Assembly: GCA_032622095.1 (NCBI GenBank)
Contig: CP136064.1
Span: 258,333,863 to 258,397,862 of the forward strand
Source: Siphonodentalium dalli
Lineage: Eukaryota; Mollusca; Scaphopoda; Gadilida; Siphonodentaliidae
Length of the DNA: 64,000 nucleotides
Direction: 5' to 3'
Under the pieces are notes generated by a model. It was not told the origin of the DNA. It did no database searches and saw only the letters and a list, made by a program, of their open reading frames with translations. This document shows, in pieces, positions 24,205 through 36,229 of this stretch. Position numbers and translations under genes: made by a program. Position 1 is the stretch's first letter; each line of letters begins with the position of its first letter.

Positions 24205-24735
24205 TGTGAGAAGAACATATATTTCATATGCTACAAACCGATAATTCTTCGATTATTGTTCACACTGTTGACACATATATTATCGTGGTCATGTTGGGAC
24301 ATCTGTATGCTATGCTTTTTCAATACAAACATTTGAAACTCTTTGTCTTTCCGAGAAGTCTAAACCCCATGTTACATACAACATAGTTGATATGTGCAAT
24401 TCAATGGGCTAAAAAAAATTCAACTGTACTTCCAATATTCCACCCGATATCAGGATGCGACTCAACTCCCTTTTCCTTGGTAAGGGTAAGCGCAATTTTG
24501 GGATGCTTGGAAAGCTTAGCTCACAGAATGCTTGATGCCAATACGAGGAATCCGTGTGTGGTTCTTGATGTTTCATCGCCACTGTTTGAGAGTATTTAGC
24601 ATTTCGTTGTGATTATTTATGACAAATCTGTGACGCTGACCTTAGTTAATGAAGCAAGACATGAAATGTTCAGCACAGTTCAACATCTTTGGATGGAAAT
24701 TGATTGGCGGTTCTTTTGTTACTGTTTGGATGACA
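24205..24735 (+). pseudogene. Inverted copy of the C-terminal half of the same family
   Basis: The plus strand here repeats, in inverted orientation, the C-terminal half of the minus-strand pseudogene: the phrase PIFHPISGCDSTPFSL (about 24,430-24,480) and later blocks equivalent to TECL, ILDV and SVNE with different stops and shifts. It forms part of the right arm of the 4.7-kb inverted repeat. The N-terminal half exists only once, in the unpaired centre. Confidence 0.65.
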
Positions 24736-25945
24736 ACCCATAAGCAGCTAGAGAGTGCACAGAGTTGATTAAATGTGTTTGCAAATCGGTTTGTTCCAGG
24801 TGCAAATGTTCAAGAAGCAAACTTCCATGTACGAAGTTGTACAGATGTGGTTGTGAGAAGTGAATTGTTAAATACAGTTTATTAAAAACAAAGTGTATTT
24901 TCAAATTTCAAATTATTGGTAATTTGAATACGAGGCCCGATGATGAAGATGTGTTGCAGAATACCATACATATGTTCCTATTTTGAGAACCGAATTAAGT
25001 TTGACGATTATGGGTTTTGTCATTTGGTGTTTCCTAATTTCGTGGTAAATCCACTACTAAATTGATTTTTTATTTGTTAAGATCTCGATATTCAAATTTG
25101 TATTCAATTGATCCAACCAAGTAGTAGTGTCACAAATAGAATGGAAGACATCAGAACCATTTATGGTTCGTTTCTAAGCATTTACAGAATGAACCCCCGT
25201 CTTAGAATAATTTTGCTCATTTTACATAGCACATATTCTACCTCACATTTGTACCAGAACAAACTATACTACTTTAGTGTGCATGACTCTTTCACAGAGG
25301 TTATTCCATCGAATAATCAACACATTGTTGATATCTTCTCTTATATTATCTCGAAAATTGTAAAGTATTAAAACAAAAATAAGGACAAAACCGAACTTTT
25401 CCATGTTTTGGCCGTCATTTTGGCATCCATCTTGAATAATTGTGGCCATTTTTCAACTAAAAGTGTGGGCTGTTATTCGGTAACCACCATTCTTAGATAA
25501 TAGGGTGGAATTCGTTATGTTTAACATATCTAATTGAGAAGCAAAACTATTAGGTGTACATTCGTCAAACCGGCGGCCATCTTGGACGCCATCTTGAATT
25601 TTCGGCTCTACGTCGGTCAAAAAGTTGGTTCTTGGGAAAATTCCTAGGCTAGAGATGCTGTCCTACAAGATATGAAAAAATGGCGCTTTTATCGGACATG
25701 TATTGATCAAAACGCTAACTACCTACACTATTCCAACTATCTATTTTTTTAACACATTCTAAGTCTGAAGTTATCATCTGGAAAGCAACACAATCTGGAA
25801 ATCTAAGTCAACAAGGGTCATAACTCCAGCAAAAATGAGTGGACCGAACCCAAATTTGAACTTGACCTGTATTTTCATGGGAGTAATCCATAAACTGTAA
25901 AATCCTTTTAATTTGTGGGAGTCTATTATTCATTGATTTCATGAT

Positions 25946-26197
25946 TTAACCCTTTACCCAACAGAACGGCCCTGTGCCAATGCATTCTCTTATATATGCG
26001 AGTCGACCATAGGTCGCCTCGCATATATAAGAGAATGCATTGGCACAGGGCATAACTGTAACTATCACAATGTGGTCAAGGAGCCGGTTCCAATGATATC
26101 CATATTTGTATGGTTCTATTGAGACAGACTGAAGATATTTTAGACTGTTGAAGCTTTATTTGGCCGGTTTTGGCCGGTTTGTTGGTTAAAGGGTTAG
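25946..26197. mobile_element. TTAA-flanked element with 67-bp hairpin
   Basis: The left end is TTAACCCTTTACCCAACAGA; the right end is gtttgttggttaaagggttag (TTAG for TTAA), inverted. The 67-bp hairpin ccaatgcattctcttatata... at 25,977-26,043 is flanked by gccctgtg/cacagggc, which lengthens the stem. tggccggttt is repeated before the right end. No ORF. Confidence 0.7.
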
Positions 26198-26751
26198 CCC
26201 AACCACAAAATAAACATCCAACGAAATAATTTTCTCTCAATTGGTAGAGGAAATTTCAAAATACAATGTACGAGATGAAAACGAAGATTACGTATTGTAT
26301 GTCTGTTTTTGTTATGTCATAAAATGAGTTTGGGAAAACACGGAAACGAGATGGAACATAATCGATTTATTAAAATATCAGTTGATTGTCAGTGGTCCAT
26401 TCATTTTTAATATTATTTTTTATATATACTATGTTCATCATCTGATCTCTTCTATAATAATTTGTATATACAATCGCCAATGACTTGGTCTCTTGATAAA
26501 GACTAATGGTTTCACCACACACAGGTTATACAAAACAATAACAAATATAACTACATCGCCAGCATGTAAAATTATGCCAGTGCGCTGATTGCGTAATGCT
26601 CCGAAATACCTGAATGTCCAGCAGTTGTTCAATACTGGCTACTCAAAAATGTCATAAACCTGCTATTTTTGTACATGTTGATGTGGATAAATATGATACC
26701 TAGATCCACGAATTCACGTCCCCATGAAATGGGCCTTTTATAAGAATCCAC

Positions 26752-27470
26752 GATGAAAGTGTCAATGACACTGTAGCTCAACTTGGAGAGCGGAAAACTT
26801 CATGTGTTACAGTCAACACTGTGGATGGACAGACGTGAACATTGGTTTAAGATGAACTGTTTAAAAAAACAAGGTGAGGATGTGGTCTGTAGGGTGTGCC
26901 AAAGGATTTAGTTACACAAAGAGTAAATACCAAGATGGCCACTGGCAGACATGTTTTTCAACGAATTTCGGTCAAAATAGGAGGCTCCCATCTAGAGGTC
27001 ACCACGAAGATCCATATGAAGTTTGGTGATGATCAGATGAGGGATGTGGTATGTAGGGTGTGCCAAAGTATTTAGTGATGCAAAGAGTAAACTCCAAGAT
27101 GGCTGCCTGTGGCCATGTTCTTCATCGAAAATTGTTCAAAATTGATAGCTCCCATCTACAGGTGATCACAATCGTGCCGGCAAAATTAAAAAATGATCTG
27201 GCAATAAATACAGGCTGCAGGGTGTGCCGACGGATTCAAATTTGAAATCCATGACTGGCGGGCATGTTTTTCATCGAAATTCGGAAAAAATTTGATAGCT
27301 CCCATCTATAAGTCACCCTGAAGTTTGGTGTAGATCGGATGAGGGATGCGGTCTTTAGGGCGTGCCAAAGGAAATTGTTGACGCAGGCACGCATCCATGC
27401 CCGGACGCATGGACAATGGACGCCAACCCATGGCAATAGCTCAAACTTAACATTGTAAAGTTCAGCTAAT
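26752..27470. repeat. Copy of the 8.3-kb array family, 3-4 units
   Basis: It opens with gaaagtgtcaatgacactgt and agctcaact, as at 8,252, has three to four diverged units (marks gtgccaaaggatttag, caaagagtaaa, aagatggc, ggctcccatcta), and closes with gacgcaggcacgcatcc, gccaacccatggcaatagct. It lies in intron 13. Confidence 0.85.
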
Positions 27471-27737
27471 AATTGATGCCGATGAAATCAAAGCCTTTCA
27501 CAGTACCATTTGAGATTGTGGGCAACCTAATCACATTGGTAATGCATGTATGAAGGAAATTGTTGACGCAGGCGCGCATGCAAGCCCGGACGCATGGACA
27601 ATGGACGCCAACCCATGGCAATAGCTCAAACTTTACATTGTAAAGTTTAGCTAATAATTGATGCCGATGAAATCAAAGCCTTTCACAGTACCATTTGAGA
27701 TTGTGGGCAACCTAATCACATTGGTAATGCATGTATA
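27369..27737. repeat. Tandem duplication of a ~184-bp segment
   Basis: The segment aggaaattgttgacgcaggc ... aatcacattggtaatgcatg occurs twice head to tail (about 27,369-27,551 and 27,552-27,737) with few differences, so it is a recent duplication. It takes in the tail of the previous repeat and about 110 bp of its flank. Confidence 0.9.
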
Positions 27738-28025
27738 AACGAATGAACATTTTGGAGATCCCGATGCAAGTACCGATCTGACGATGACCATTTCCACGAT
27801 TACATATTGACCCCACTAAATTGAAGGCGGTATGATAATAACAACCCCACTCAGCGAGCAGCAATTTATGAGTTTGTAATTCGGCCTGATACCTTTATAC
27901 TGTGTAATTACATTAGGAAACCAAGCTTATTCCTTAACTCATGACATATGATGCCTGGTATAGTGATGTGACGCAGATAGGTAACTTTACCCATAATCTG
28001 ACTTCAGGTTACCAATGACCAGTTC

Positions 28026-28279
28026 CAAACCTTGAGATAGCGTGTCTGTCATTTGCAGAATGAGGTTCCCAGAGGGTGAATTTAGTGATGCTACCCTGCA
28101 TAGTGGGCTAGCATCACCAACTTCACCCTCTGGGAACCTCACTCTGCTGAGTTGTAAGCAGAATGAGGTCCCCAGAGGGTGAATTTAGTGATGCTAGCCC
28201 GCTATGCAGGGTAGCATCACTAAATTCACCATCTGGGGACCTCATTCTGCAAATGACAGACACACTATTTCAAGGCTTG
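28026..28279. mobile_element. hAT-like palindromic element with perfect 8-bp target duplication
   Basis: ACCAGTTC lies directly outside both ends (28,018-28,025 and 28,280-28,287). The ends are CAAACCTTGAGATAGCG and ctatttcaaggcttg. Internally it has the usual two gaatgaggt...cctcattctg palindromes. The 8-bp duplication is the main evidence for hAT-like origin. Confidence 0.88.
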
Positions 28280-28375
28280 ACCAGTTCTTTGAACAATTGA
28301 GCTGGTTATCTGATCTGACATGATATTACATACTGTTCTTTGTGCCTACTGCTGCTGATATTAACAGGTACATAC

Positions 28376-28452
28376 TTTGGTGCAGTTTTCTTCAGCAGGT
28401 TAGCATCGACTTTACAAGATTTCAAGATCACATCATACAGGAAACTACCAAT
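28376..28452 (-). CDS. POLRMT: POLRMT exon 13
   Basis: This 77-nt exon encodes residues 756-780 plus two bases: IGSFLYDVILKSCKVDANLL, then KKTAP. It corresponds to human LGKLLAEMLVQATQMPCSL and the following KPHRSS. The acceptor is ctttattacag and the donor is GTATGT. The phase is 0 in and 2 out, which fits exon 14. Confidence 0.9.
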
Positions 28453-28585
28453 CTGTAATAAAGAGAGCATCATAAACTAAAAGAGTCGAGAGATTATAAT
28501 AAACTAAAAGGGCTAAATTTATAATATAAGATAATATAAGTCAACAATGTTTCTTATACCAGGTCAGTCATATCTTGGATTTATC

Positions 28586-28993
28586 CTAGCCTTGAAATAG
28601 TGTGTCTGTCATGCAGAATGAGGTCCCTGGAGGGTGAATTTAGTGACGCTATCACGCACAGCAGGCTAGCCTCACAAAATTCACCCTATGTGGACCTCAT
28701 TCTGCTTAGGCTTCAATTGCTATGAAAGACCGAGGATAAGATTGAATGTCCCCAGTTGGAGTTGGTGATGTTCAACCATTAGTCAACTCGATTATGCATT
28801 TTATCTGAACAAGAGAAAAAGTAAATAAAAAACAATGTTAATTTGAGACTATAGATACTTACCAGAAGATGAGGCCTAAGTAGAATGAGGTCCCCAGAGG
28901 GTGAATTTGATGATGCTAACCCACTGTGTGGGATAGCATCACTATATTCACCCTCTGGAGACCTCTTTCTGCAAATGACAGACATACAAGGCT
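28586..28993. mobile_element. Degraded long hAT-like fold-back element
   Basis: The left end is tagccttgaaatagtgtgtc and the right end is gacagacatacaaggct. Inner arms share ggcctaa/ttaggctt and the gaatgaggtcc palindromes, as in the long copy at 40,273-40,712. Confidence 0.7.
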
Positions 28994-29259
28994 GTCAACA
29001 AAACTGATAACTTGAAAAATGGTGTTTTTGAAGCCATTTTCCCCAAACTAGGTGTTATTTCCTCCAGCTGTGACCCTTCTAAAAATAATATATTAAAATA
29101 CAAAATGAATATTATCAGACCCCTGTGCCTCATAGTGGTGAAAATCCATAACAAATATCATTGAGATCCGACAACCTGAGGTTGAGATATCAGCTTGGAA
29201 AAATGAAACATGTAATCCAGTATACCCACCATTTCCTTCTGTCATTGGGGTTTAATTAA

Positions 29260-29700
29260 TTAACCCTTTCAGTGCCAGCTCCGATTTTTGGTATCAACCT
29301 ATATACCTTGTGCCAATGTATTCTCTTATATATGCGAGTCGACCATAGGTCGCCTCGCATATATAAGAGAATGCATTGGCCTAACAATTTTTCATCATTT
29401 GTTATTATTTTTTACAATTTTAATAATTTTTTCTTTAATATATTCTTATTTTGTAGGTTTAGTTTCCAGGGAATCTTACGTTTTTCATGGGCATCAAAAT
29501 TATTACTATGGATACTTGGGAATAATTTTGAGTTATAACATGCCCCTAAGGTTTTTTATCCAGTTTGTTTTTAAATTCGCTATAGCATGCTTAAGCATAC
29601 CCAAAAAAAATTCAACCCAAACAAATCTAAAAAAAAAAATTTAAAATATGGACCGTAAATTAGGGCCGATGAGATCGGCCCCTGGCACTGAAAGGGTTAA
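29260..29700. mobile_element. piggyBac-like non-autonomous element (TTAA family 1)
   Basis: TTAA on both sides; left TTAACCCTTTCAGTGCCAGC, right cctggcactgaaagggttaa. It carries the 67-bp hairpin at 29,313-29,379 and the gggccgatgagatcggccc palindrome. It is collinear with 7,002-7,479. The left-most TTAA sits in ttaattaattaa, so the exact target base is ambiguous. Confidence 0.82.
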
Positions 29701-29744
29701 TAAAACAAGGCCTAAAAACAGATTTATCTTCAATAATTACCAAC

Positions 29745-29783
29745 CATTTTAGTAACAGCAGCTGGCGGATGTTCAACTCTGGG
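29745..29783 (-). CDS. POLRMT: POLRMT exon 12 (39-nt microexon)
   Basis: It encodes 13 residues, 743-755: PRVEHPPAAVTKM. Human POLRMT has QPWPLPVQMELGKLL here, so conservation is weak, but the exon sits between two well supported exons, with acceptor ctattttatttcag and donor GTTGGT and phase 0 on both sides. A second possible donor four bases on (GTAATT) would break the phase. Confidence 0.75.
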
Positions 29784-32029
29784 CTGAAATAAAATAGAAG
29801 AAATAATAAAACAGAATGATTTACACAAGAATTAATTGCAACTGAATAAGTTGTTTCCTTGTTTTTATTCCCACTAAAATATTCCAGCAGGCAGATTTTT
29901 ATATGCTTACTCCTGAATTACCAAGAAACAGTTGTTTGTAAAAATTAATTTGCATTATTAAAAGTGTTACAGTTAATCCCGCTTTATCACATAGCAAGAG
30001 GAATTTATGTTAATAAGCGTGTATGTTTATGTGCGGGATTCCGATATTTGGCCCATTTTGTGTGTATTTTGTATGGACATTTGACCACGTTTTCAATCGC
30101 CATCATCAATCATTGAATATGGCGGTTGTTTTATTAATTTTTCTATTATTCTTCTTTTTATGTCACCAAAATTAACTTGACACAACATAACTTTGATGAA
30201 TGATTTTAGAATCAATTTTGATGCATGTATTATGCATGAAAAAGAACCAGAAACAAGTGAATTTAAGCGCCGCGAGTCGGCTTCAATTTTCGACATCCGG
30301 TTACAAGTCAGGAGGAGTAACTCTATCTGTAGACATTGGAGTGAATAGGGGATTTCCCGCTGGGAATTCCACAAAATAAAACAAGCTTTACTTTCATTTT
30401 TATTACCGGTATGAGTCAAACAGACAGTAAAACATGAACAATAAAACCATCGTTTCATACATTTTTTTTATCTCGTCGCGTTTGTTGCGACGAGATCTGC
30501 GTTTGTGAACACGTCGCGTTTGTTGTACGAAATCAAATCTGCGTTTGTGAACACGCAAATTTCTTCGCTAACTCAGTATGTGTGTAAAGCTTTTGCTCAA
30601 GCAATTTAACAACTTCGTATTTAACTCCGAGTGACAAATCGTTACGTTTATGTTTAGACATTTTGGATGGTTATGATGAGAGAAAGTATGGCTTGAGTTT
30701 TACGATATGAATCAGACAGCGTGGGACTATGTCACCGGGTTTAAGTAAACATACCCATCCGTTTCCTATTCTTACAAATTAGGTTCTTATTTTAAGCGTG
30801 ATCGCGGTGATGCAATGTCGCGACATTGGAACATTTCGGACACGGAATTCGAAGCCCTATCAAAGTACATTAAAGTCCCATTGTAAATGGATTAAAAAGA
30901 GCACACATGCCGGATTGTAAGTGATAAAAACCAATTAGCTGACAGGCCTATCAGTATCTTAAGCGCCCATGTGGTCATTCACAGCCTGTTTCTCTTTGTT
31001 TGCCGTCTTTGCATTGATTGAATTACATAATTAACTATAATGGCCTCTCGATTAACTGGCTTGTGGGCATAGTTTCACCCGCGTGGCTAACATGTTATTG
31101 CATATTTCTATGTTTATAACCGGTGGTCTATCAAAATCTTATGTTATTAGAGGGTAGAAATTAACATATAATACAGTGTAAATGGTTTGGTGCAGGAACA
31201 TAATATGGTTGTAAACGGGATATGTTTTTATCCGTTATGTTAATAAGTGGGATCGTCTGTAATAGAATTTGAATATAACAGTCTGCTGGAGATACAATTT
31301 AAATAAACCTAAAATATAACTTTGATATACTAGTAATCAGAAATAATAAAGGGAAATATCATATGAAAATTAAAATGTGTCTAGCTAAATATATAGTCAG
31401 TAGCTCATCCATTGTTACAGAGTGGCAGGATAATTAAAATGTTTATTATTGTCAGCCATAAAAAGCACCCAGCGGACCATATTTTTATGGGGGGGCATTA
31501 ATTTTGTTTGGCCTTACTGCGATATTTGTAACTTGAAAGTAAATTTTAAAGTACAGTGCCTACAACTATAGAACTATATATTTAGTGCTGCATTCATCAG
31601 ATCCTCACAATAACCCTTTCTATACTAAATGGATTCTCCCATCAGTTATAAAGGTATTTATTGGAATGGTCCATTATTCATTAGGAGGGGTGTTCATGAA
31701 AAAATGAACAGACAAAAGTATGATGATAAGATGATACAAATGTATGATGATTCAGATAAGATGATACAAATGTTGAAGTATTCATATTCTTTTTAGGAAA
31801 TGTTCAGATAATAAGTTTGGCAAACAACATATGGTTTTTTGTTTAACTTATTATCTGAAAATTTCCTAAGGGAACTACTCATCAATGAGTATTTAGTATA
31901 GACATACCAATTAGAAGAATACAGTAGCTGACCCATAGAGTGAGCATCAGGTGACATCAAATATGTCGAGCTAGTGCTACATCATGAATGATCGAAACTG
32001 CCAGAGCAAAGGTCATTCACAAACTATCA
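29784..32029. other. Intron 11, left part; small hairpin near 30.48 kb
   Basis: Mostly unique AT-rich sequence. At 30,472-30,496 a perfect hairpin tctcgtcgc-gtttgtt-gcgacgaga is followed by two direct copies of atctgcgtttgtgaacacg (30,496 and about 30,537). An imperfect stem lies at 31,795-31,868 (aggaaatgttcagataataa against ttattatctgaaaatttcct). A 121-codon minus-strand ORF at 30,093-30,458 shows no recognisable domain. Confidence 0.55.
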
Positions 32030-33201
32030 ACATTTCAAGTGCCCCTGATGTTTCATGTGCCCATGTACCCCTAATGTTTCATGTGCCCATGTACCCCTAA
32101 TGTTTCATGTGCCCATGTATCTGTGATGCTTCATGTGCCCATATACCCCTGATGTTTCCCATGCCCATAATGTTTCATGTGCCCATATACCCCTAATGTT
32201 TCACATGCCCATGTATCTGTGATGTTTCATGTGCCCATATACCCCTAATGTTTCACATGCCCATGTATCTGTGATGCTCCATGTGCCCATATACCCCTGA
32301 TGTTTCCCATGCCCATAATGTTTCATGTGCCCATATACCCCTGATGTTTCACATGCCCATGTATCTGTGATGCTTCATGTGCCCATATACCCCTGATGTT
32401 TCCCATGCCCATAATGTTTCATGTGCCCATATACCCCTGATGTTACACATGCCCATATAGCTGTGATGTTTCATGTGCCCATGTACCATGATGTTTCATG
32501 TGCCCATATACCCCTAATGTTTCACATGCCCATGTATCTGTGATGCTTCATGTGCCCATGTACCCCTAATGTTTCACATGCCCATGTATCTGTGATGCTT
32601 CATGTGCCCATATACCCCTGATGTTTCCCATGCCCATAATGTTTCATGTGCCCATATACCCCTGATGTTACACATGCCCATATAGCTGTGATGTTTCATG
32701 TGCCCATGTACCGTGATGTTTCATGTGCCCATATACCCGTGATGTTTCACATGCCCATATAACTATGATGTTTCAAGAGCCCATATACCTGTGATGTTTC
32801 AAGTGCCCATATACCCCTGATGTTACACATGCCCATATAGCTGTGACGTTTCATGTGCCCATGTACCGTGATGTTTCACATGCCCATATACCCGTGATGT
32901 TTCACATGCCCATATAACTGTGATGTTTCAAGAGCCCATATACCTGTGATGTTTCAAGTGCCCATATACCCGTGATGTTTCATCTGCCCATATACCTGTG
33001 ATGTTTCGTGTGCCCATATACCTGTGATGTTTCGTGTGCCCATATACCTGTGATGTTTCATGTGCCCATATACCCCTGATGTTTCATGTGCCCATATACC
33101 CCTGATGTTTCATGTGCCCATATACCCCTGATGTTTCATGTGCCCATATACCCCTGATGTTTCATGTGCACATATATCCCTGATGTTTCATGTGTCCATG
33201 T
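32030..33201. repeat. 26-bp minisatellite, about 45 copies, next to exon 11
   Basis: The array unit is atgtttcatgtgcccatata followed by cccctg, with variants such as ctgtgatgct and a shortened unit cccatgcccataatg. Groups of units recur in the same order (for example near 32,140, 32,290 and 32,400), which shows multi-unit duplications. The array ends about 16 bp from the donor of POLRMT exon 11. Confidence 0.95.
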
Positions 33202-33216
33202 ATTCATCATATTTAC

Positions 33217-33330
33217 CCGATCGCTATCATTAAACATGTTGTTCTCTATGTCCTGCCAGACATGGCGATGACTCTTGAAACCTTTATCACTCAGACATGT
33301 ACTCAGATACTTCTCATATATCTTTGATGT
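33217..33330 (-). CDS. POLRMT: POLRMT exon 11
   Basis: This 114-nt exon encodes residues 705-742, starting TSKIYEKYLSTCLSD and going on to HRHVWQDIENNM. Human POLRMT has LQNHYRKYLCLLASD and RQYWEELGA here. The acceptor is tattttctttcag and the donor is GTAAAT. The phase is 0 on both sides. Confidence 0.92.
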
Positions 33331-34658
33331 CTGAAAGAAAATAATCATCTTGTGATAAAAACAAATTTAAAGCTGCATTCAGCATTTTTCCAGCACCTCC
33401 ACACACAACATAGTTATAAAGGCCATGCATACAGAGAAGCGAGAGTCAACACTCAATTAGAATATGATGTCGCGACCAGAGCATTTACTAAAGTGTTTTC
33501 TGTGTTTTCAACAACTGGGATAGACACACTCACCAGATACGAATGTAATGCATTTATTGGTAATATTTCAAAATTCACAACTTCTGCATAGATACACACA
33601 AAATCTGCCTTTTTAAGTTAACTTTACCTGTTCTAACCCTCTTGTTTCGCGACTGTAAATATAACAGTTTATAATTAATTCCGAGGACATTCAATCGGAG
33701 ATGGAAAGATACTTCACAATTCTGTTGAACAGCATGTAAGAAGACTGGGCATGCATATGCACGCTATAATGTATTATCTTCTCATTATTTGATTGCGTTT
33801 ACTTAGTCATTTGCGATAATGTATGTCAAATCCCTTCAATCAAATCAAATCACTTTTATTTTTGAGCAAGTCATGACACTGTAATTCTGCAATGGTCCAT
33901 ATCATATTCTGCGTTTTGAATCGATAAAGTGTGGAATTCCCCAATAGTGACATCATTCAAAGCCAGAAGTTTTAATTTACTGTGGACGGAAATTGACCAA
34001 ATGGTATTTTCCAAATTGTTTGTTATATTTTGAATAAATTATGTCTTTAATTGTCGATCCACCATTCACAAAAAGGATGACAACGTATTTTATTTAATAG
34101 ATAATTCTGACATACAGAAGAAAACGAGAAAGATTTTTTATCTGATCATTTTGGTGACCAAGATATTCAATTTGATATTCAATTCGTTGCTATTTGATTT
34201 AAAATTCAATTCGATCAAAACCCAACTATTTGCAGGGGTCTAGCTTTGAGGCGATTACAGGCAATTTGATTAACACTTTTTGGAGATGAGATGATTTGAA
34301 GTTGAAATTAAGTAATTATGTAAGAGAAAAGTGTGGCTTCTGCTATTATAAATTTTCCTGGAATTTATTTCTGATGGTAATAAAGGACACATTGTTATAG
34401 CGTCTTGTCCCATTGAATTAAACGCTAGCTTAAATTTAGGAGAAATCGTTCGTCAAAAGTGACTGAACTGCCATAAAGAGAAGAAGAAATATGGTCGCGC
34501 TTTTTTAGCACCTGGGGAAAAGTATGTAAATCACATGAAAAATTTAGCTTGATTTAGTTACGTTAGCTCAAATGATCAAATGCCCTGATAAAATATGTTT
34601 TGGAATATCTCCTCAGGTGAATAATATCTCAATCCTTGTATACAAAAACAAATCTCAC
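33331..34658. other. Intron 10, no recognised element
   Basis: AT-rich, apparently unique sequence. There is one 79-codon plus-strand ORF at 33,352 without recognisable features. Nothing supports a gene or a repeat family. Confidence 0.5.
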
Positions 34659-34790
34659 CTTTCCCAGAAATGAACCATTGGCTCTGTATTTTATTTGAAA
34701 TTTCTGAAAAACCTTCTCTCCCAGTTTCCAGTGTAAGATGTAGGTCGGATTACTAAAAACTTCAGCATTTGTAGCCAGCCAATGGGCCTC
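34659..34790 (-). CDS. POLRMT: POLRMT exon 10
   Basis: This 132-nt exon encodes residues 661-704: EAHWLATNAEVFSNPTYIL, then HWKLGEKVFQKFQIKYR. It aligns with human GESFTTLARELSARTFSRHVVQRQR in length and pattern. The acceptor is cttgattttcag and the donor is GTGAGA. The phase is 0 on both sides. Confidence 0.92.
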
Positions 34791-34863
34791 CTGAAAATCA
34801 AGGTAAAATATTATATTAACCAGATCTTAACCCTTTGGCATGTTAGAATGTCATATATGAACT

Positions 34864-35056
34864 CAAGCCTTGAAATAGTGTGTCTGTCATTTGCAGAATG
34901 AGGTCCCCAGAGGGTGAATTTAGTGATGCTACCCCGCATAGCGGGCTAGCATCACCAAATTCACCCTCTGGGGACCTCATTATGCTTACACCTCAGCAGA
35001 ATGTTCCCTCTGGGGACCTCATTCTGCAAATGACAGACACACTATTTCAAGGCTTG
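34864..35056. mobile_element. hAT-like palindromic element, shortened
   Basis: The ends CAAGCCTTGAAATAGTGTGT and ctatttcaaggcttg are intact, but the second inner palindrome is reduced to gcagaatgttccctctgggg, so the element is 193 bp instead of about 254. I see no clear target duplication. Confidence 0.82.
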
Positions 35057-35327
35057 ATTAAAAGCATGAATCAATGTAAATAATACAAATATTATCCATC
35101 CACATTATATCCTTAACAAGTTTCCTTTTAGGAGACGATTTTTCGAAGTTATACACAATAACATGATATTACCATGAAACTACTGTAACCAACATAAATG
35201 TCGTTCCGCCCGCCAACCTTACGGTGACATAACTGTTGTTCTTTCCGCCAAAGGGTTAATATTGGTACGGAATTTTTTTATTTCCTAATTCACTGCAACT
35301 GATAAAATCCAGAAGATCTGAAGCATC

Positions 35328-35580
35328 CAAGCCTTGAAATAGTGTGTCTGTCATTTGCAGAATGAGGTTCCCAGAGGGTGAATTTAGTGATGCTACCCCG
35401 CATAGCGGGCTAGCATCACCAAATTCACCCTCTGGGAACCTCATTCTGCTGAGGTGTAAGCAGAATGAAGTCCCCAGAGGGTGAATTTGGTGATGCTAGC
35501 CCGCTATGCGGGGTAGCATCACTAAATTCACCCTCTGGGGACCTCATTCTGCAAATGACAGACACACTATTTCAAGGCTC
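35328..35580. mobile_element. hAT-like palindromic element
   Basis: CTGAAGCATC precedes the left end (CAAGCCTTGAAATAGTGTGT) and CTGAAGCATC follows the right end (ctatttcaagg ct), consistent with an 8-bp duplication plus a short overlap. Both inner palindromes are intact. Confidence 0.85.
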
Positions 35581-35639
35581 TGAAGCATCTTTAAACAAAT
35601 AAAACAAGTGCACCGCTGGGCGGAGGCAACGCCCCCGAC

Positions 35640-36195
35640 TGTACAATCAGAGAGGATTTTTCTTATTTTTGTGCAAATGGGCGGACGAAACCGCAGTTAT
35701 GGGGAAATCTTGTCCCCCCAGCTGGTCTATTAGCATACCAAATATCAACTGAATTGAGTTAGCGAAACCAAAGTTATGAGTTGAAACGTTCGTACGGACA
35801 ATTTTCTAAGTCCAAAAAGGGGCGTAACTCTGGAAAAAATGGGCGGACGAAACCGCAGTTATGGGGAAATCTTGTCCCCCCCGGCTGGTCTATTAGCATA
35901 CCAAAGATCAACTGAATTGAGTTAGCGAAACCAAAGTTATGAGTTGAAACGTTCGTACGGGTCGACAATTTTCTAAGTCCAAAAAGGGGCGTAACTCTGG
36001 AAAAAATGGGCGGACGAAACCGCAGTTATGGGGAAATCTTGTCCCCCCCCCCCGGCTGGTCTATTAGCATACCAAAGATCAACTGAATTGAGTTAGCGAA
36101 ACCAAAGTTATGAGTTGAAACGTTCGTACGGACGGAAGGACGGACGGAGGGCTCCACTATATACCCCCAAATCTCCATCGGAGATCGGGGGCATA
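35640..36195. repeat. ~170-bp tandem repeat, 3 copies, with tataccccc tail
   Basis: Three near-identical units (marks gggcggacgaaaccgcagtt, ctggtctattagcatacc, tgagttgaaacgttcgtacg, ccaaaaaggggcgtaactct). The last unit leads to ggacggaaggacggacgg, actatatacccccaaatctc and the hairpin partner gatcgggggcataataa. The C runs differ in length between copies. Confidence 0.9.
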
Positions 36196-36229
36196 ATAAT
36201 GCTGAAACCCGAAACATTTACAATATATA

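Larger units (their letters stand above)
21005..25730. mobile_element. 4.7-kb element with kilobase-long inverted arms
   Basis: The left end TAGTGTAGGTAGTTAG and the right end CTAACTACCTACACTA are exact inverted copies, with TTC directly outside both (21,002-21,004 and 25,731-25,733), a possible 3-bp target duplication. Inverted similarity continues inward through aaaagcgccatttttt, the ttcaagatggcgtccaagat block, the cacattcta/tagaatgtg block, and gaacatttgcacctggaaca, down to about 23,640 and 24,210. The unpaired centre is about 560 bp. The left arm has an extra block (about 22,320-23,060), itself a palindrome centred near 22,690, that the right arm lacks. The coding remnants are listed separately. 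It lies in intron 13 of POLRMT. Superfamily unknown. Confidence 0.85.

Noticed and set aside
30093..30458. 121-codon minus-strand ORF in the POLRMT sense direction
   Set aside because: It falls between exons 11 and 12, where the protein alignment leaves no gap, and no domain is seen.
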